Shown here: piece by piece, positions 28,625 to 37,650 of the stretch
Numbering within the stretch: position 1 is the stretch's first letter
Layout of the letters: each line of letters starts with the position of its first letter
Assembly: GCA_905233895.1 (NCBI GenBank)
Contig: CAJOFL010000009.1
Span: 1 to 64,000 of the forward strand
Direction of reading: 5' to 3'
DNA length: 64,000 bases
DNA from: an uncultured Bacteroidales bacterium
Lineage (GTDB): Bacteria; Bacteroidota; Bacteroidia; Bacteroidales; P3
Notes under the pieces: generated by a model
What the model was told of the DNA's origin: nothing
Databases searched by the model: none
The model's input: the letters and a program-made list of their open reading frames with translations, nothing else
Translations under genes and position numbers: made by a program

Positions 28625-29190
28625 AAGTAGGGTTCAAGCCGGGAACAATGATTTACCCGCTGCCGGCCGTGATGGTCAGTTGCGGCGACGACCCTGAAAA
28701 CTTCAACATCATCACCGTAGCATGGACGGGCACTATCTGCAGTGACCCGCCCATGTGCTATATCAGCGTTCGCCCCGAACGCCATAGCCACGCACTCATC
28801 GAACGCACCGGCGAATTCGTCATCAACCTCACCACCGAGGCACTGGCCCGCCAGACTGACTGGTGCGGAGTTCGTTCGGGCCGCGACTACAACAAGTTAC
28901 GCGAGATGGGCCTCCATGTCGAACCGGCACAACTCGTCAAGGCGCCACTTATCAAGGAAAGCCCCCTCAACATAGAATGCAAGGTATTCGAGGTGCGCCA
29001 TCTCGGAAGCCACGACATGTTCATGGCCAACGTCGTGGCCATCGACGCCGAGGAAAGCCTCATCGACAAGAGCACCGGCCAGTTCCAGCTTAACCACGCC
29101 GGCCCCCTTGCCTACTCGCACGGCAAATACTACGCCCTCGGTGAAAAACTGGGTGGTTTCGGCTTCAGCGTAAAAAAGAAAGGACATTGA
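28621..29190 (+). CDS. Flavin reductase-like, FMN-binding split-barrel protein
   Basis: A 189-residue protein of the flavin reductase-like family. Diagnostic parts are MIYPLPAVMVSCGDD, FNIITVAWTGTICSDPPMCYISVRPER, then GEFVINLTTEAL and the distal HAGPLAYSHGKYYALGE. Members bind FMN and reduce flavins or serve as NAD(P)H-dependent oxidoreductases in the cytosol; the physiological electron acceptor here is unknown. It begins within the dnaA stop codon and is followed 1 bp later by a hydroxyacid dehydrogenase, suggesting a four-gene transcript ending at the 31.3-kb terminator. Confidence 0.9.
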   Translation: MKVGFKPGTMIYPLPAVMVSCGDDPENFNIITVAWTGTICSDPPMCYISVRPERHSHALIERTGEFVINLTTEALARQTDWCGVRSGRDYNKLREMGLHVEPAQLVKAPLIKESPLNIECKVFEVRHLGSHDMFMANVVAIDAEESLIDKSTGQFQLNHAGPLAYSHGKYYALGEKLGGFGFSVKKKGH

Positions 29191-29191
29191 T

Positions 29192-30124
29192 ATGAATATA
29201 GTCTGTGTAGAATCACTGGGTATCCCCCAATCCCGCTTTGAAAGCCTCAAAGCCCATTACACTACAATGGGCCATACCTTCACCTATTATATGGACCGCC
29301 GCGAGGACAACCATACGCTCATCGAGCGCATGTGCGACGCCGACATCGCCGTTATAAGCAACATCAAACTGCCAGCCACCGTGCTCAGCCAGTGTCCAAA
29401 ACTGCGCTACCTCAGCGTCGGCTTTACCGGTCTGGACCATATCGACCTCGACTACTGCCGTGAGAACAACATCCAAGTGCAGAACGCCGCCGGCTACAGC
29501 ACCATCGCCGTCAGCGAGTTGGCCGTGGGCATGATGCTCGACCTGCTGCGAGGTATCACCACGATGGACAGTGTCATCCGACAGGGCAAGAGTCGCGGCA
29601 CCTTCCTCGGAGGCGAGCTGCGCGGTAAGACGGTAGGAGTAGTAGGAACCGGTGCCATCGGCAACGCAACCATACGCCTTCTACTGGCCTTCGGTGCCAA
29701 AGTCATAGCCTACAGTCGCACCGAGCGGCCCGATGTGAAAGCCCTCGGCGTGGAATACATGCCGCTGGCCGACATCATGAGGCAGAGCGACATCGTCACC
29801 CTCCACACACCTCTCACCGACAAAACCCGTGGCCTCATCGGCAAAAAACAGATAGCCTTGATGAAGCCCTACGCCCTGCTGGTCAACACCGCCCGCGGCC
29901 CCGTGTGCGACATCGCCGCTGTGGCGGCCGCCCTCCGCGAGGGCCGCATCGCAGGCGCCGCCTTCGATGTCTTCGAGCAGGAACCTCCCCTGCCCCTCGA
30001 CCACCCGCTGCTGTCGGCCCCCAACTGCCTCCTCACCCCCCACGTGGCCTTCGCCACCGAAGAGAGCTTCGCCGCCCGCGCCGACATCGTCTTCGGCCAC
30101 ATCGACGAATTCCTGAATGCGTGA
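29192..30124 (+). CDS. D-2-hydroxyacid dehydrogenase family protein
   Basis: A 310-residue NAD-dependent dehydrogenase. The Rossmann motif is TVGVVGTGAIGNATIRLL, followed by the catalytic-domain features TLHTPLTDKTRGLIGKKQI, LVNTARGPVCD (active-site Arg), FDVFEQEPP (Glu) and LLTPHVAFATEES (catalytic His). It would reduce a 2-oxoacid to the D-hydroxyacid or act on a related compound such as glycerate; specificity is not visible. The 3' end reads through GAATGCGTGAATGCGTTAAT, a short octamer-type repeat that also forms the start of the next gene (GTGA overlap). Confidence 0.9.
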   Translation: MNIVCVESLGIPQSRFESLKAHYTTMGHTFTYYMDRREDNHTLIERMCDADIAVISNIKLPATVLSQCPKLRYLSVGFTGLDHIDLDYCRENNIQVQNAAGYSTIAVSELAVGMMLDLLRGITTMDSVIRQGKSRGTFLGGELRGKTVGVVGTGAIGNATIRLLLAFGAKVIAYSRTERPDVKALGVEYMPLADIMRQSDIVTLHTPLTDKTRGLIGKKQIALMKPYALLVNTARGPVCDIAAVAAALREGRIAGAAFDVFEQEPPLPLDHPLLSAPNCLLTPHVAFATEESFAARADIVFGHIDEFLNA

Positions 30125-31296
30125 ATGCGTTAATCATCATAGTCCTCTGCCTTTTCACGCCGCTGCTGATACTGTGGCTCACTCACCGTTTCCCACTGCT
30201 CAACAAGGTGGGCACCATCATCATCGCTTACGTCATAGGCTGTGTGCTGGGCCTTACAGGCCTTATTCCCGACACAACGGAGGTGCATAAGGTGCAGACC
30301 GACATAGCCACCTACACCATCCCCTTCGCCATACCGCTGCTACTTTTCTCGTCCGACATACGGTCGTGGACCAAGTTGGCTCCAGCCTTCATCAAGTCGA
30401 CCTTGCTTGGCATCCTCGGCTGCTGCCTGGCCATCACCGCTGGCTTCCTCGTATGCGCTGGCGACGACAAGGCGACCTTCGCCAATATCGGCGGTATGCT
30501 CACCGGCCTCTACACCGGCGGCAACGCCAACCTCGCCTCCATCAAGGTGGCCCTGAGCGTCGACGACACCACTTACATAATCACCTCGGCTTACAGCACC
30601 CTGCTCAGCGCTGTATACCTTTTCTTCGTTATCATCTTCGGCAAACGGGTGCTACGCCTCGTACTGCCCGACTTCCCTGTTGAAAAGTCAGGAACCCAAA
30701 ACTCGGAGATCGGCAACAACTCCGAATCTCGAGATCAGAACTCCGAACTATTCTATGGTCTCTTCCGCAAAGACAATCTATGCCATCTGGCGCAAGCCCT
30801 TGTGCTGACCATAATCATTATCGCCATTGGTGCCGGCATAGCACTGCTGTGTCCGGACAATATGTTCCAGACCATCTTCATCCTCGCCATCAGCACCCTG
30901 GCAATCATAGCCTCCACCTTCAAGCGAGTGCGCAAAATAAAGCGCACCTTCGAGGCCGGCACCTATCTCATACTCGTCTTCTCCATCGCCGTGGCCTCTC
31001 AGGTCACCACCAGCACCATTGGCAATATCAACCCAAGCATCTTCCTCTTCATCACCATCGCCACTCTCGGATCGCTGCTGATGCATGTGCTGCTGAGTGC
31101 CCTCTTCCGCATTGACACCGATACCACCCTAGCCTCGAGCATCTCTCTCATATGCTCGCCGCCCTTCGTACCCGTGGTAGCCGGTGCGGTGAAGAACAAA
31201 GCCATAATCGGACCAGGCATCGCCGTCGGCCTCTTCGGCTACGCCGTCGGCACCTACGTCGGTTTCCTTCTAGCTCGCCTACTGATGTTGTTTTAA
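30121..31296 (+). CDS. DUF819 family integral membrane protein
   Basis: A protein of about 391 residues with many hydrophobic helices and the DUF819 signature YTIPFAIPLLLFSSDIRSW followed by GGMLTGLYTGGNANLASI. The GTG start at 30121 overlaps the preceding stop; starting earlier would add a long Arg/Pro-rich tail from another frame. A hydrophilic low-complexity insert (about residues 188-208, from repeats at 30685-30750) interrupts the protein between its two halves. Homologues are inner-membrane proteins of unknown transport or regulatory role. A strong bidirectional terminator follows. Confidence 0.87.
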   Translation: MNALIIIVLCLFTPLLILWLTHRFPLLNKVGTIIIAYVIGCVLGLTGLIPDTTEVHKVQTDIATYTIPFAIPLLLFSSDIRSWTKLAPAFIKSTLLGILGCCLAITAGFLVCAGDDKATFANIGGMLTGLYTGGNANLASIKVALSVDDTTYIITSAYSTLLSAVYLFFVIIFGKRVLRLVLPDFPVEKSGTQNSEIGNNSESRDQNSELFYGLFRKDNLCHLAQALVLTIIIIAIGAGIALLCPDNMFQTIFILAISTLAIIASTFKRVRKIKRTFEAGTYLILVFSIAVASQVTTSTIGNINPSIFLFITIATLGSLLMHVLLSALFRIDTDTTLASSISLICSPPFVPVVAGAVKNKAIIGPGIAVGLFGYAVGTYVGFLLARLLMLF

Positions 31297-31300
31297 TAAA

Positions 31301-31330
31301 AAGAGCCGCTCGGTTGAGCGGCTCTTTTGG
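31301..31330. terminator. Bidirectional terminator between DUF819 and aminotransferase genes
   Basis: A perfect 13-bp stem, AAAAGAGCCGCTC and GAGCGGCTCTTTT, with a GGTT loop. It is flanked by A and T runs, so it can end both the plus-strand operon and the convergent minus-strand aminotransferase gene. Confidence 0.93.
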
Positions 31331-31341
31331 GCATATCTTTT

Positions 31342-32658
31342 TTATTTCACCGGATGGTCCTTGTGGAAGGCCTCGAGACGAGCCTTGAGGTCGGGGAACT
31401 GATCGCGCTGGACCAGGGCCACGCAGGCGCGGATACCCTGCTTGTGGCTACCCGTGATGTCAAGGGCTATGGCGCTGATACCGTAGCGGATAAGCTCGTT
31501 GAGCAAGTCCACACCCTCGAAACCGGGATAGCAGAAGGTGAAATAGAAACCGTCACCGATGTCCTCACCCATGTCTTTATCGTAGACAATGTAGAAGCCG
31601 TTGTCGGTGAAGAGTTTCTTCATTACGTTGGCCTTCTCGCCGTACTCTTTGATGTCCTTGACAAAGTTGAAAGTGCCGTCGTTGGCTCCCTTAAGCATTG
31701 CAGCCATGGCGTACTGAACGCTGTGGGCGGTACCGGAGGAAAGGCAATAGAGAGTGCCAAAGATGAGGGCGCGACCGAGCTGTGTCTGGCTGTAGTAGCG
31801 GGCCAAGTCTGGACACTCCATGTTGAACAGCTTAGGCGAGCAGACCATCATGGCGATACGCTCACCGGCATAGCTGAAACTCTTCGAGCCGGAAATCATG
31901 ATGACGTAGAGATCGGTGTACTTGGCTACAGTGGGCTGGAAAGGAGCCTGACCGGGAACGCTGTAGTCCTTGCGGAAGTCCATAAGGAAGTAGGCGGAGT
32001 CCTCCATAACAACGACACCGTATTTGTTGGCCATCTCGCCGATAATCTGCAGCTCGTGGTCGGTGAAGCAGAACCATGCGGGGTTATTGGGGCTACTGAA
32101 AATCATGCAGGCCACGTCGCCATCCTTGAGTTCCTCTTCCAGTTTAGTACGCAGAGCATCACCACGGTATTCATAGACGTCGAAAGCCTTCATCGGGATG
32201 CCGAGTACGCGGCACTGCTGCTTCTGCACGGGGAAGCCGGGGTCGATAAAAAGCACCTTGGTCTTCTTGGCATCGTAACGGGTGAGGGTAAGGAACGAAG
32301 CAAATCCAGCCTGCATCGAACCCACAGTAGGCACACAGCAGTCGGGCGTCACGTCGATGTCGAGGAAATTCTTCACGAAACGGGCTGCCTCGCGTTTGAA
32401 GTCGGCGGTACCATATATTTCTGGGTAGATGCTGGCCACGCCGTTCTTTAGAGCCTCAATCTGGGCCTGCACTCCCACCTGTGGGGCTGGTAGGCCAGGA
32501 ATGCCCATCTCCATCTTCACGAAGCGGATGCCAGTCTCGGCCTCCACATCCTGAATCATCTTGCGCATCTCGCGGATACTGGCACGTCCGGGGTTTTTGA
32601 TTTTGTTGGCCACCGCAATGCGGTCTATCGTTTCTTTCTGTATCGGAATTTGTGTCAT
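31342..32658 (-). CDS. PLP-dependent aminotransferase, class I/II
   Basis: A 438-residue fold-type I aminotransferase. It shows GIPGLPAPQVGV near the N-terminus, FSSPNNPAWFCFT (the Asn contacting PLP), MEDSAYF, and SGSKSFSYAGER, where the Lys forms the Schiff base with PLP. The C-terminal CYPGF-to-SHKQGIRACV region would bind the substrate carboxylate. The amino-acid specificity is not evident. It is transcribed leftward, convergent with DUF819, and is the gene downstream of porD on the same strand, 33 bp away. Confidence 0.93.
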   Translation of the reverse strand: MTQIPIQKETIDRIAVANKIKNPGRASIREMRKMIQDVEAETGIRFVKMEMGIPGLPAPQVGVQAQIEALKNGVASIYPEIYGTADFKREAARFVKNFLDIDVTPDCCVPTVGSMQAGFASFLTLTRYDAKKTKVLFIDPGFPVQKQQCRVLGIPMKAFDVYEYRGDALRTKLEEELKDGDVACMIFSSPNNPAWFCFTDHELQIIGEMANKYGVVVMEDSAYFLMDFRKDYSVPGQAPFQPTVAKYTDLYVIMISGSKSFSYAGERIAMMVCSPKLFNMECPDLARYYSQTQLGRALIFGTLYCLSSGTAHSVQYAMAAMLKGANDGTFNFVKDIKEYGEKANVMKKLFTDNGFYIVYDKDMGEDIGDGFYFTFCYPGFEGVDLLNELIRYGISAIALDITGSHKQGIRACVALVQRDQFPDLKARLEAFHKDHPVK

Positions 32659-32691
32659 ATTGTTTTTTTTATACGTTTATCCGTTGATATG

Positions 32692-33624
32692 TTATTTTGT
32701 ATTGAAATCCTTCAGTTTCACCACGTTGATTGGGCTTATCTCCTTGATGAGGTCATAAACTTCCTTTTGCTCTTGGGCGGGAGCAGGGGTGAAAATGGAG
32801 ACAATCTCCTGAATCTTGACATCCACGAACTGCTGGACCGACAAGAGGTTGGTTCGGGCCTTGTTAACCTTCTGTAAGGCACGTAGAGAGGCTATAATGG
32901 CCTGTCGGGCCTGCGGCTGATCCTTGGTCATCATGTCGAGACCCATGCGGTGGTAGGCGTAGTACACTTCATGGAGCCCGGCATAAGCAGAATTGGTATG
33001 GTTTTCCATAAACCAGTAGCGGTTCTTTGAGCCACCGGCATCCCAGCCCGCATAGCGGTCGTTGGGCACCGCCTGCTGCACCTGTTGTGCCGCAGCATAG
33101 AACTGCTCGCCCCCGTACATCTGGTAGGAGTCGAAGTAAATGCCAAGCATGATATAGCAGTAATAACCCAGTGCCGAGGCCAAGTTGGAATAGAATGTGG
33201 TCATGTCGAAGTCAAGAGGCTGGCTCTCGTTATAGGTGAACGTGAAGTTGTTGCCCTCTATATAGTTGAACAAACCCGAAGTATAGGTGGAGTTATAAAC
33301 TGGACGACGCATCTGGATGGAGAGCTGGCCAGCAAAATCAGTGGCCGAAGTGCGGGAATTGAGAATCAAGGTAATGGAACAGTCAATACGCTCCTGCTGC
33401 TCAAAGTCGATATTGGTCCAGCGACGCCCGTTGACGAAGTCCTCAATAGCCTGTTTCATATTGTCGAACACCTTCTTGTCCGATGACTCATAACTTTGAG
33501 TAGTTGTCATCAGTTTCTGGTAGTTGACACCGACGGCACAGCGGAACTCCTGTGCTCCGGCAGGGCGCAGCACACCGAACAGCAATACCGCAATAATAGT
33601 TATATATCTCACTTTCAGCAGCAT
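32692..33624 (-). CDS. porD: PorD-like type IX secretion-associated protein (DUF4835)
   Basis: A 310-residue exported protein with a signal peptide ending AGAQ, followed by EFRCAVGVNYQKL and VFDNMKQAIEDFVNGRRWT, which are hallmarks of DUF4835/PorD. Further family segments are IDCSITLILNSR, QMRRPVYNSTY and YYCYIMLGIYFDSY. PorD is needed for the type IX secretion system of Porphyromonas and relatives, which moves C-terminal-domain cargo across the outer membrane. No other T9SS gene is in the window. A TATTTTTG -7 box lies upstream on the minus strand (33666-33673). Confidence 0.88.
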   Translation of the reverse strand: MLLKVRYITIIAVLLFGVLRPAGAQEFRCAVGVNYQKLMTTTQSYESSDKKVFDNMKQAIEDFVNGRRWTNIDFEQQERIDCSITLILNSRTSATDFAGQLSIQMRRPVYNSTYTSGLFNYIEGNNFTFTYNESQPLDFDMTTFYSNLASALGYYCYIMLGIYFDSYQMYGGEQFYAAAQQVQQAVPNDRYAGWDAGGSKNRYWFMENHTNSAYAGLHEVYYAYHRMGLDMMTKDQPQARQAIIASLRALQKVNKARTNLLSVQQFVDVKIQEIVSIFTPAPAQEQKEVYDLIKEISPINVVKLKDFNTK

Positions 33625-33665
33625 ATAACATAATCATCAATCCATTACGGATGGAATCCACGATG

Positions 33666-33673
33666 CAAAAATA
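33666..33673 (-). promoter_or_regulatory. Bacteroidota -7 box for porD
   Basis: On the minus strand the sequence reads TATTTTTG, matching TAnnTTTG, 42 bp upstream of the porD ATG. The -33 position is T-rich without a perfect TTTG. Confidence 0.6.
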
Positions 33674-33722
33674 GCAAAAAAAAATGAATATCAGTTGAAA
33701 ATGTGCATAATAAAAAAATAAT

Positions 33723-33753
33723 TTTGCCATATCGGTGGAAAGTTGTAATTTTG
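33723..33753 (+). promoter_or_regulatory. Full Bacteroidota promoter for the DUF6029-Omp28 operon
   Basis: TTTG at 33723-33726 is separated by exactly 19 bp from TAATTTTG at 33746-33753, matching the Bacteroidota consensus TTTG-N19-TAnnTTTG. The ATG of the DUF6029 gene follows 37 bp downstream. Confidence 0.8.
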
Positions 33754-33790
33754 TAATTCAAATAAATGACAGATATAATATCGGAACACA

Positions 33791-35458
33791 ATGAATAAAA
33801 GACTATTACTTACAGCGTTGGCAACTATTGGCATAAGCTTGGCGGTTAGCGCACAAGGTATTATGGGCGGACATGTCACTGGAAACATACAGCTCGACGC
33901 TCAGATGAGCCGCGAAGACTCGGTGATTGGTGCCGACGACGTGCCCGAAATGCTGCTTATGAACGCCCGCGCCGACATTCTCTACCAGAACGGCGACTTC
34001 AGTGCCGGCCTGCGCTTTGAGATGTACCAGAACCCGCTGCTCGGCTTCGACGCCCGTTACACAGGACAGGGACTGCCCAACTATTTCGTCAGCTACAACG
34101 GCAACTGGCTCTCTGTTACAGCCGGTACCTTTTACGAGCAGTTCGGCTCGGGTATGATTCTGCGTGCTTATGAGGACCGCTACCTCGGACTGGACAACTC
34201 GCTACTAGGTATGAACATACAGCTGCGCCCGTGGAAAGGCGTCACCATCAAAGCTGTGGCTGGCAAGCAACGTTTCTTCTGGGATTATGGTCGCGGACTG
34301 GTACGTGGATTGGACGGCGAGGTAAACCTCAACAGTATCATAAAGAAGATGGAAGACTGCAAACTGCGTGTCACCCTCGGCGCCGGATTCGTAAGCAAGT
34401 ACGAGGAGGACGAGAGCATCCCATCGGCCACCAACCCCAACCACCGTCTCAACCTGCCACTCAACGTAGGTGCCGGTGCCGTGCGCGGCGATGTCACCTA
34501 TGGTCGTTGGAACCTCACCGCCGAATATGCCCACAAGGGTCAGGATCCCAGCGTCATGAACAACTATATCTACCGTCCGGGCGAAGCCTTGATGGTGGGT
34601 CTCACCTACTCGATGCGTGGCTTCAGTGCAAACCTGCAGGCCAAACATGTGGACAATATGTGCTTCAAGAGCGTCCGCTCGCAGACCGGCGAAATGCTCT
34701 ATATCAACTATATCCCCGCCATAACCAAACAGCACACCTACGCCTTCCTCACCATGTTCCCCTATGCCACACAGGTGACCGGCGAGGAAGCTGTACAGGC
34801 CGATGTAATGTACAAAATTAAAAAAGGCACCCTGCTGGGTGGCAAATACGGCACCGACCTGCACCTCAACGGGTCACTGGTAAGAGGTCTGGACACCACC
34901 ACCATCGGTGGCGCCGGCACTGACGGCTACGAGGCCAAATGGCTCGGAAACGGAGACCTTTACTATGCCGACCTATCGCTCGAGGTAGCCAAGAAACTCT
35001 CCAAGACGGTCAAACTCACCGCAACCTACGCCTACCAGATGTTCAACCCAGTGGTTGAAGGGCACGAGCCTGGACTATACCACAACCACGTGGCAATCGC
35101 CGACCTCTCGTGGCGAGTCAGCAAGAAACACTCTCTGCGTTTCGAGGCCGAATGGATGGGAAGCGACAGCAGATACGATCCTGCAAACGGACACGATGAC
35201 CGTCGTGCGGGCGACTGGATGATGGGCCTCGTCGAATGGAACATCGGAAGCCACTGGTTCGTCTCGGTCAGCGACCAGTATGCATACAACGACGGAATAG
35301 GCAACTACTACAACCTCTCGGCTGGCTACAACGTGGGGGCAACCCGCCTGCAGCTCTCCTACGGCAAGCAGCGCGAGGGCTTACTCTGCATCGGCGGCGT
35401 ATGCCGTCAGGTGCCGGCCAGCAACGGATTGACATTCAGTTTAACCACAAGTTTCTAA
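33791..35458 (+). CDS. DUF6029 family outer-membrane beta-barrel protein
   Basis: A 555-residue protein with a signal peptide ending VSAQ. It is then rich in alternating polar and aromatic strands (LLMNARADILYQNGDFSAGL, SVTAGTFYEQFGSGMILRAY, DLYYADLSLEVAKKLSKTV), ending in an aromatic residue (TFSLTTSF), typical of outer-membrane barrels. This pattern matches the DUF6029 family of Bacteroidota. Its transported or bound substrate is unknown. It is followed 4 bp later by an Omp28-type lipoprotein and shares its promoter. Confidence 0.82.
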   Translation: MNKRLLLTALATIGISLAVSAQGIMGGHVTGNIQLDAQMSREDSVIGADDVPEMLLMNARADILYQNGDFSAGLRFEMYQNPLLGFDARYTGQGLPNYFVSYNGNWLSVTAGTFYEQFGSGMILRAYEDRYLGLDNSLLGMNIQLRPWKGVTIKAVAGKQRFFWDYGRGLVRGLDGEVNLNSIIKKMEDCKLRVTLGAGFVSKYEEDESIPSATNPNHRLNLPLNVGAGAVRGDVTYGRWNLTAEYAHKGQDPSVMNNYIYRPGEALMVGLTYSMRGFSANLQAKHVDNMCFKSVRSQTGEMLYINYIPAITKQHTYAFLTMFPYATQVTGEEAVQADVMYKIKKGTLLGGKYGTDLHLNGSLVRGLDTTTIGGAGTDGYEAKWLGNGDLYYADLSLEVAKKLSKTVKLTATYAYQMFNPVVEGHEPGLYHNHVAIADLSWRVSKKHSLRFEAEWMGSDSRYDPANGHDDRRAGDWMMGLVEWNIGSHWFVSVSDQYAYNDGIGNYYNLSAGYNVGATRLQLSYGKQREGLLCIGGVCRQVPASNGLTFSLTTSF

Positions 35459-35462
35459 AAAT

Positions 35463-36296
35463 ATGAAAAGGAGAATATTAGGTTTAATAGGTTTGATATG
35501 TTTAATAGGCGTTGTATCTTGCGACAAGATAGAACCCGGGAATTATACCACCGGTACCACCGATGGTGGCAGTAACTGGGAGAACGCAAACGTACACCGC
35601 GTTTATGTGGAAAAATACACTGGCCCTAAATGCCCCAATTGCCCTGCAGCCGATATGACACTGGACGAGGCTCATCATAAATATGGCGACCGATTAGTAA
35701 TCATTTCAATAAACCATCCCAAAGGACAGGGAGAACCTTTCCCTGGCGACCCCGACATGCGTACCGACGAAGGTAATATCTGGGATAATTACTTCGGCAT
35801 CAATGCCATTCCAGCAGCCTATATCAACCGCAGTACAACAACTCAGTACAGCGGCGCAATGAGTAATATCATTGCCGACATAAAAGATGTAATCAGTCAA
35901 GCGCCACAGGCCGGAGTAGAGGTGGGAGCAATCCTCGGTGACGACGACACGCTGCGCATTACGGTGGATGTGGAACTGTTCCGACAAATGGATGATGGCA
36001 TAACCCTGACGCTAGCACTGACCGAGGACTCTCTGAAATACCGCCAAATCAATGGTAGTGTCATAGACAGCAACTATATTCACAACCACATGCTGCGCGC
36101 TGTAATCACCGATGTGTGGGGCAATGATATCCCACTGGAAGGCAATGCCGGAGAACACAAGATTGGCCAGTTTAAGTACAAGCTCACCAATCCCGACATC
36201 AATATTGAGAACTGCCACGTGGTGGCATTAGTGTCCCGCAAGAGTGACCGCTATGTACTGAATTGTGCTGAAACAACCATCCAACTGGTTTATTGA
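35463..36296 (+). CDS. Omp28-related outer membrane lipoprotein
   Basis: A 277-residue predicted lipoprotein: the signal MKRRILGLIGLICLIGVVSC places the acylated Cys at residue 20. The mature part has a thioredoxin-like start with VYVEKYTGPKCPNCPAADM, the Omp28 hallmark Cys-x-x-Cys region, then DRLVIISINHPKGQ. The C-terminal part is a beta-sandwich with a YIHNHMLRAVITDVWG segment common to Omp28-family proteins. It is likely surface-exposed or periplasmic and may act in thiol chemistry or adhesion; this is not established. The signal-peptide DNA itself is a short GGTTTAATA-like repeat. Confidence 0.85.
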   Translation: MKRRILGLIGLICLIGVVSCDKIEPGNYTTGTTDGGSNWENANVHRVYVEKYTGPKCPNCPAADMTLDEAHHKYGDRLVIISINHPKGQGEPFPGDPDMRTDEGNIWDNYFGINAIPAAYINRSTTTQYSGAMSNIIADIKDVISQAPQAGVEVGAILGDDDTLRITVDVELFRQMDDGITLTLALTEDSLKYRQINGSVIDSNYIHNHMLRAVITDVWGNDIPLEGNAGEHKIGQFKYKLTNPDINIENCHVVALVSRKSDRYVLNCAETTIQLVY

Positions 36297-36300
36297 TAGC

Positions 36301-37650
36301 ATGAACAGGAAGATACTCGGGCTTGCATTGCCCAACATCATCACCAACATCACCGTTCCGCTGCTCGGCATGGTGGATATGGCGATTGTGGGCCACCTCT
36401 CGAGTACACATATCGGTGCCATCACCATTGGCACATCCATTTTCAACCTTATCTACTGGAACTTCGGATTCCTGCGCATGGGCACTAGCGGCTTCACCGC
36501 ACAGGCTTACGGCGCCAACCGTTGGGATGAAGCCGTAAAAACTCTTATTCGCGCCTGCTCCATCGCCCTCAGCATAGCCGTCACGCTACTGGCCCTGCAA
36601 TGGCCCATCTCGTTGATCGTACCCATCATCTTCGAGGGTAGCAGCGAGGTAATGCGTCTGGCGCTCACGTATTTCTTCGTACGAATATGGGCTGCTCCCG
36701 CCACCCTCGGGCTATATGCCATAAAGGGCTGGTTCATAGGTATGCAGGATTCAAAGACTCCTATGTGGATTGCCATCTTCCTCAACTGTGTGAACATCGT
36801 GGCATCACTGCTCTTCGTGCTGGTGCTCCACTGGGATATTGCCGGTGTGGCCCTCGGCACAGTACTTGCCAACTATTCCGGACTGGCACTGGGTCTCATC
36901 TTCTTGCGGAAGCGTCTGAAAACTCCTAACATTCAAAGTATTCTGAACAATCCGAGAAATCTTATCAAAGAATCTCTCCACTGGCAGGAGATGCGCCGCT
37001 TCTTCAAAGTCAACGGCGACATCTTCCTTCGCACGATTTGCCTCTCGGCGGTGTTCACCTTCATCACCGCCGCTAGTGGCCGCATCAGCGACGAAGTGCT
37101 GGCCATTGACGCACTGCTGCTGCAATTCTTCACCCTCTTCAGCTATATAATGGACGGTTTCGCCTATGCCGCAGAAGCACTGGTGGGCCGGTATATAGGC
37201 TCGCGTCAGAAGCGTCACCTGAAGCTGGCGGTGCGCTTGGTGCTCATCTGGGGTCTGATACTCACCGTGTTCTTCACCATCCTCTACGCTCTGTTTAGCA
37301 ACCAGTTCCTGCATATCTTCACCTCCGACAATGCTCTAATTGCTGCCGCCGGGAAATATATGTTCTGGGTTCTCGCCATACCAGTGTGCGGATTCGCGGC
37401 GTTCCTCTTCGATGGTATCTTTGTCGGTGCCACCGCCAGCCGCACCATGCGCAACGCCATGTTCGTGGCTACCGCCGCTTTCTTCCTTGTATATTTCGGC
37501 CTGAAATACATCGACATTAACTTTATCGGAAGGCTCACCGACCACGGATGGAACAACAACCTCTGGACCGCCTTTATGGTCTTCCTTATCCTCCGAGGCC
37601 TCCTGCAGGCTATCCGAGTGAGGAAAGACATTTACTCTCAAGCCCAATGA
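36301..37650 (+). CDS. MATE family efflux transporter (DinF-like)
   Basis: A 449-residue inner-membrane protein with twelve predicted helices. It opens MNRKILGLALPNIITNITVP, then LLGMVDMAIVGHL and FGFLRMGTSGFTAQAYGA in the first half, and SYIMDGFAYAAEALVGRYIG in the second, features of the DinF branch of MATE transporters. It is a different subfamily from the MATE at 3.7 kb. The ATG at 36301 was chosen because the first helix begins directly after it. The stop overlaps the start of the patatin gene (ATGA). Confidence 0.93.
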   Translation: MNRKILGLALPNIITNITVPLLGMVDMAIVGHLSSTHIGAITIGTSIFNLIYWNFGFLRMGTSGFTAQAYGANRWDEAVKTLIRACSIALSIAVTLLALQWPISLIVPIIFEGSSEVMRLALTYFFVRIWAAPATLGLYAIKGWFIGMQDSKTPMWIAIFLNCVNIVASLLFVLVLHWDIAGVALGTVLANYSGLALGLIFLRKRLKTPNIQSILNNPRNLIKESLHWQEMRRFFKVNGDIFLRTICLSAVFTFITAASGRISDEVLAIDALLLQFFTLFSYIMDGFAYAAEALVGRYIGSRQKRHLKLAVRLVLIWGLILTVFFTILYALFSNQFLHIFTSDNALIAAAGKYMFWVLAIPVCGFAAFLFDGIFVGATASRTMRNAMFVATAAFFLVYFGLKYIDINFIGRLTDHGWNNNLWTAFMVFLILRGLLQAIRVRKDIYSQAQ

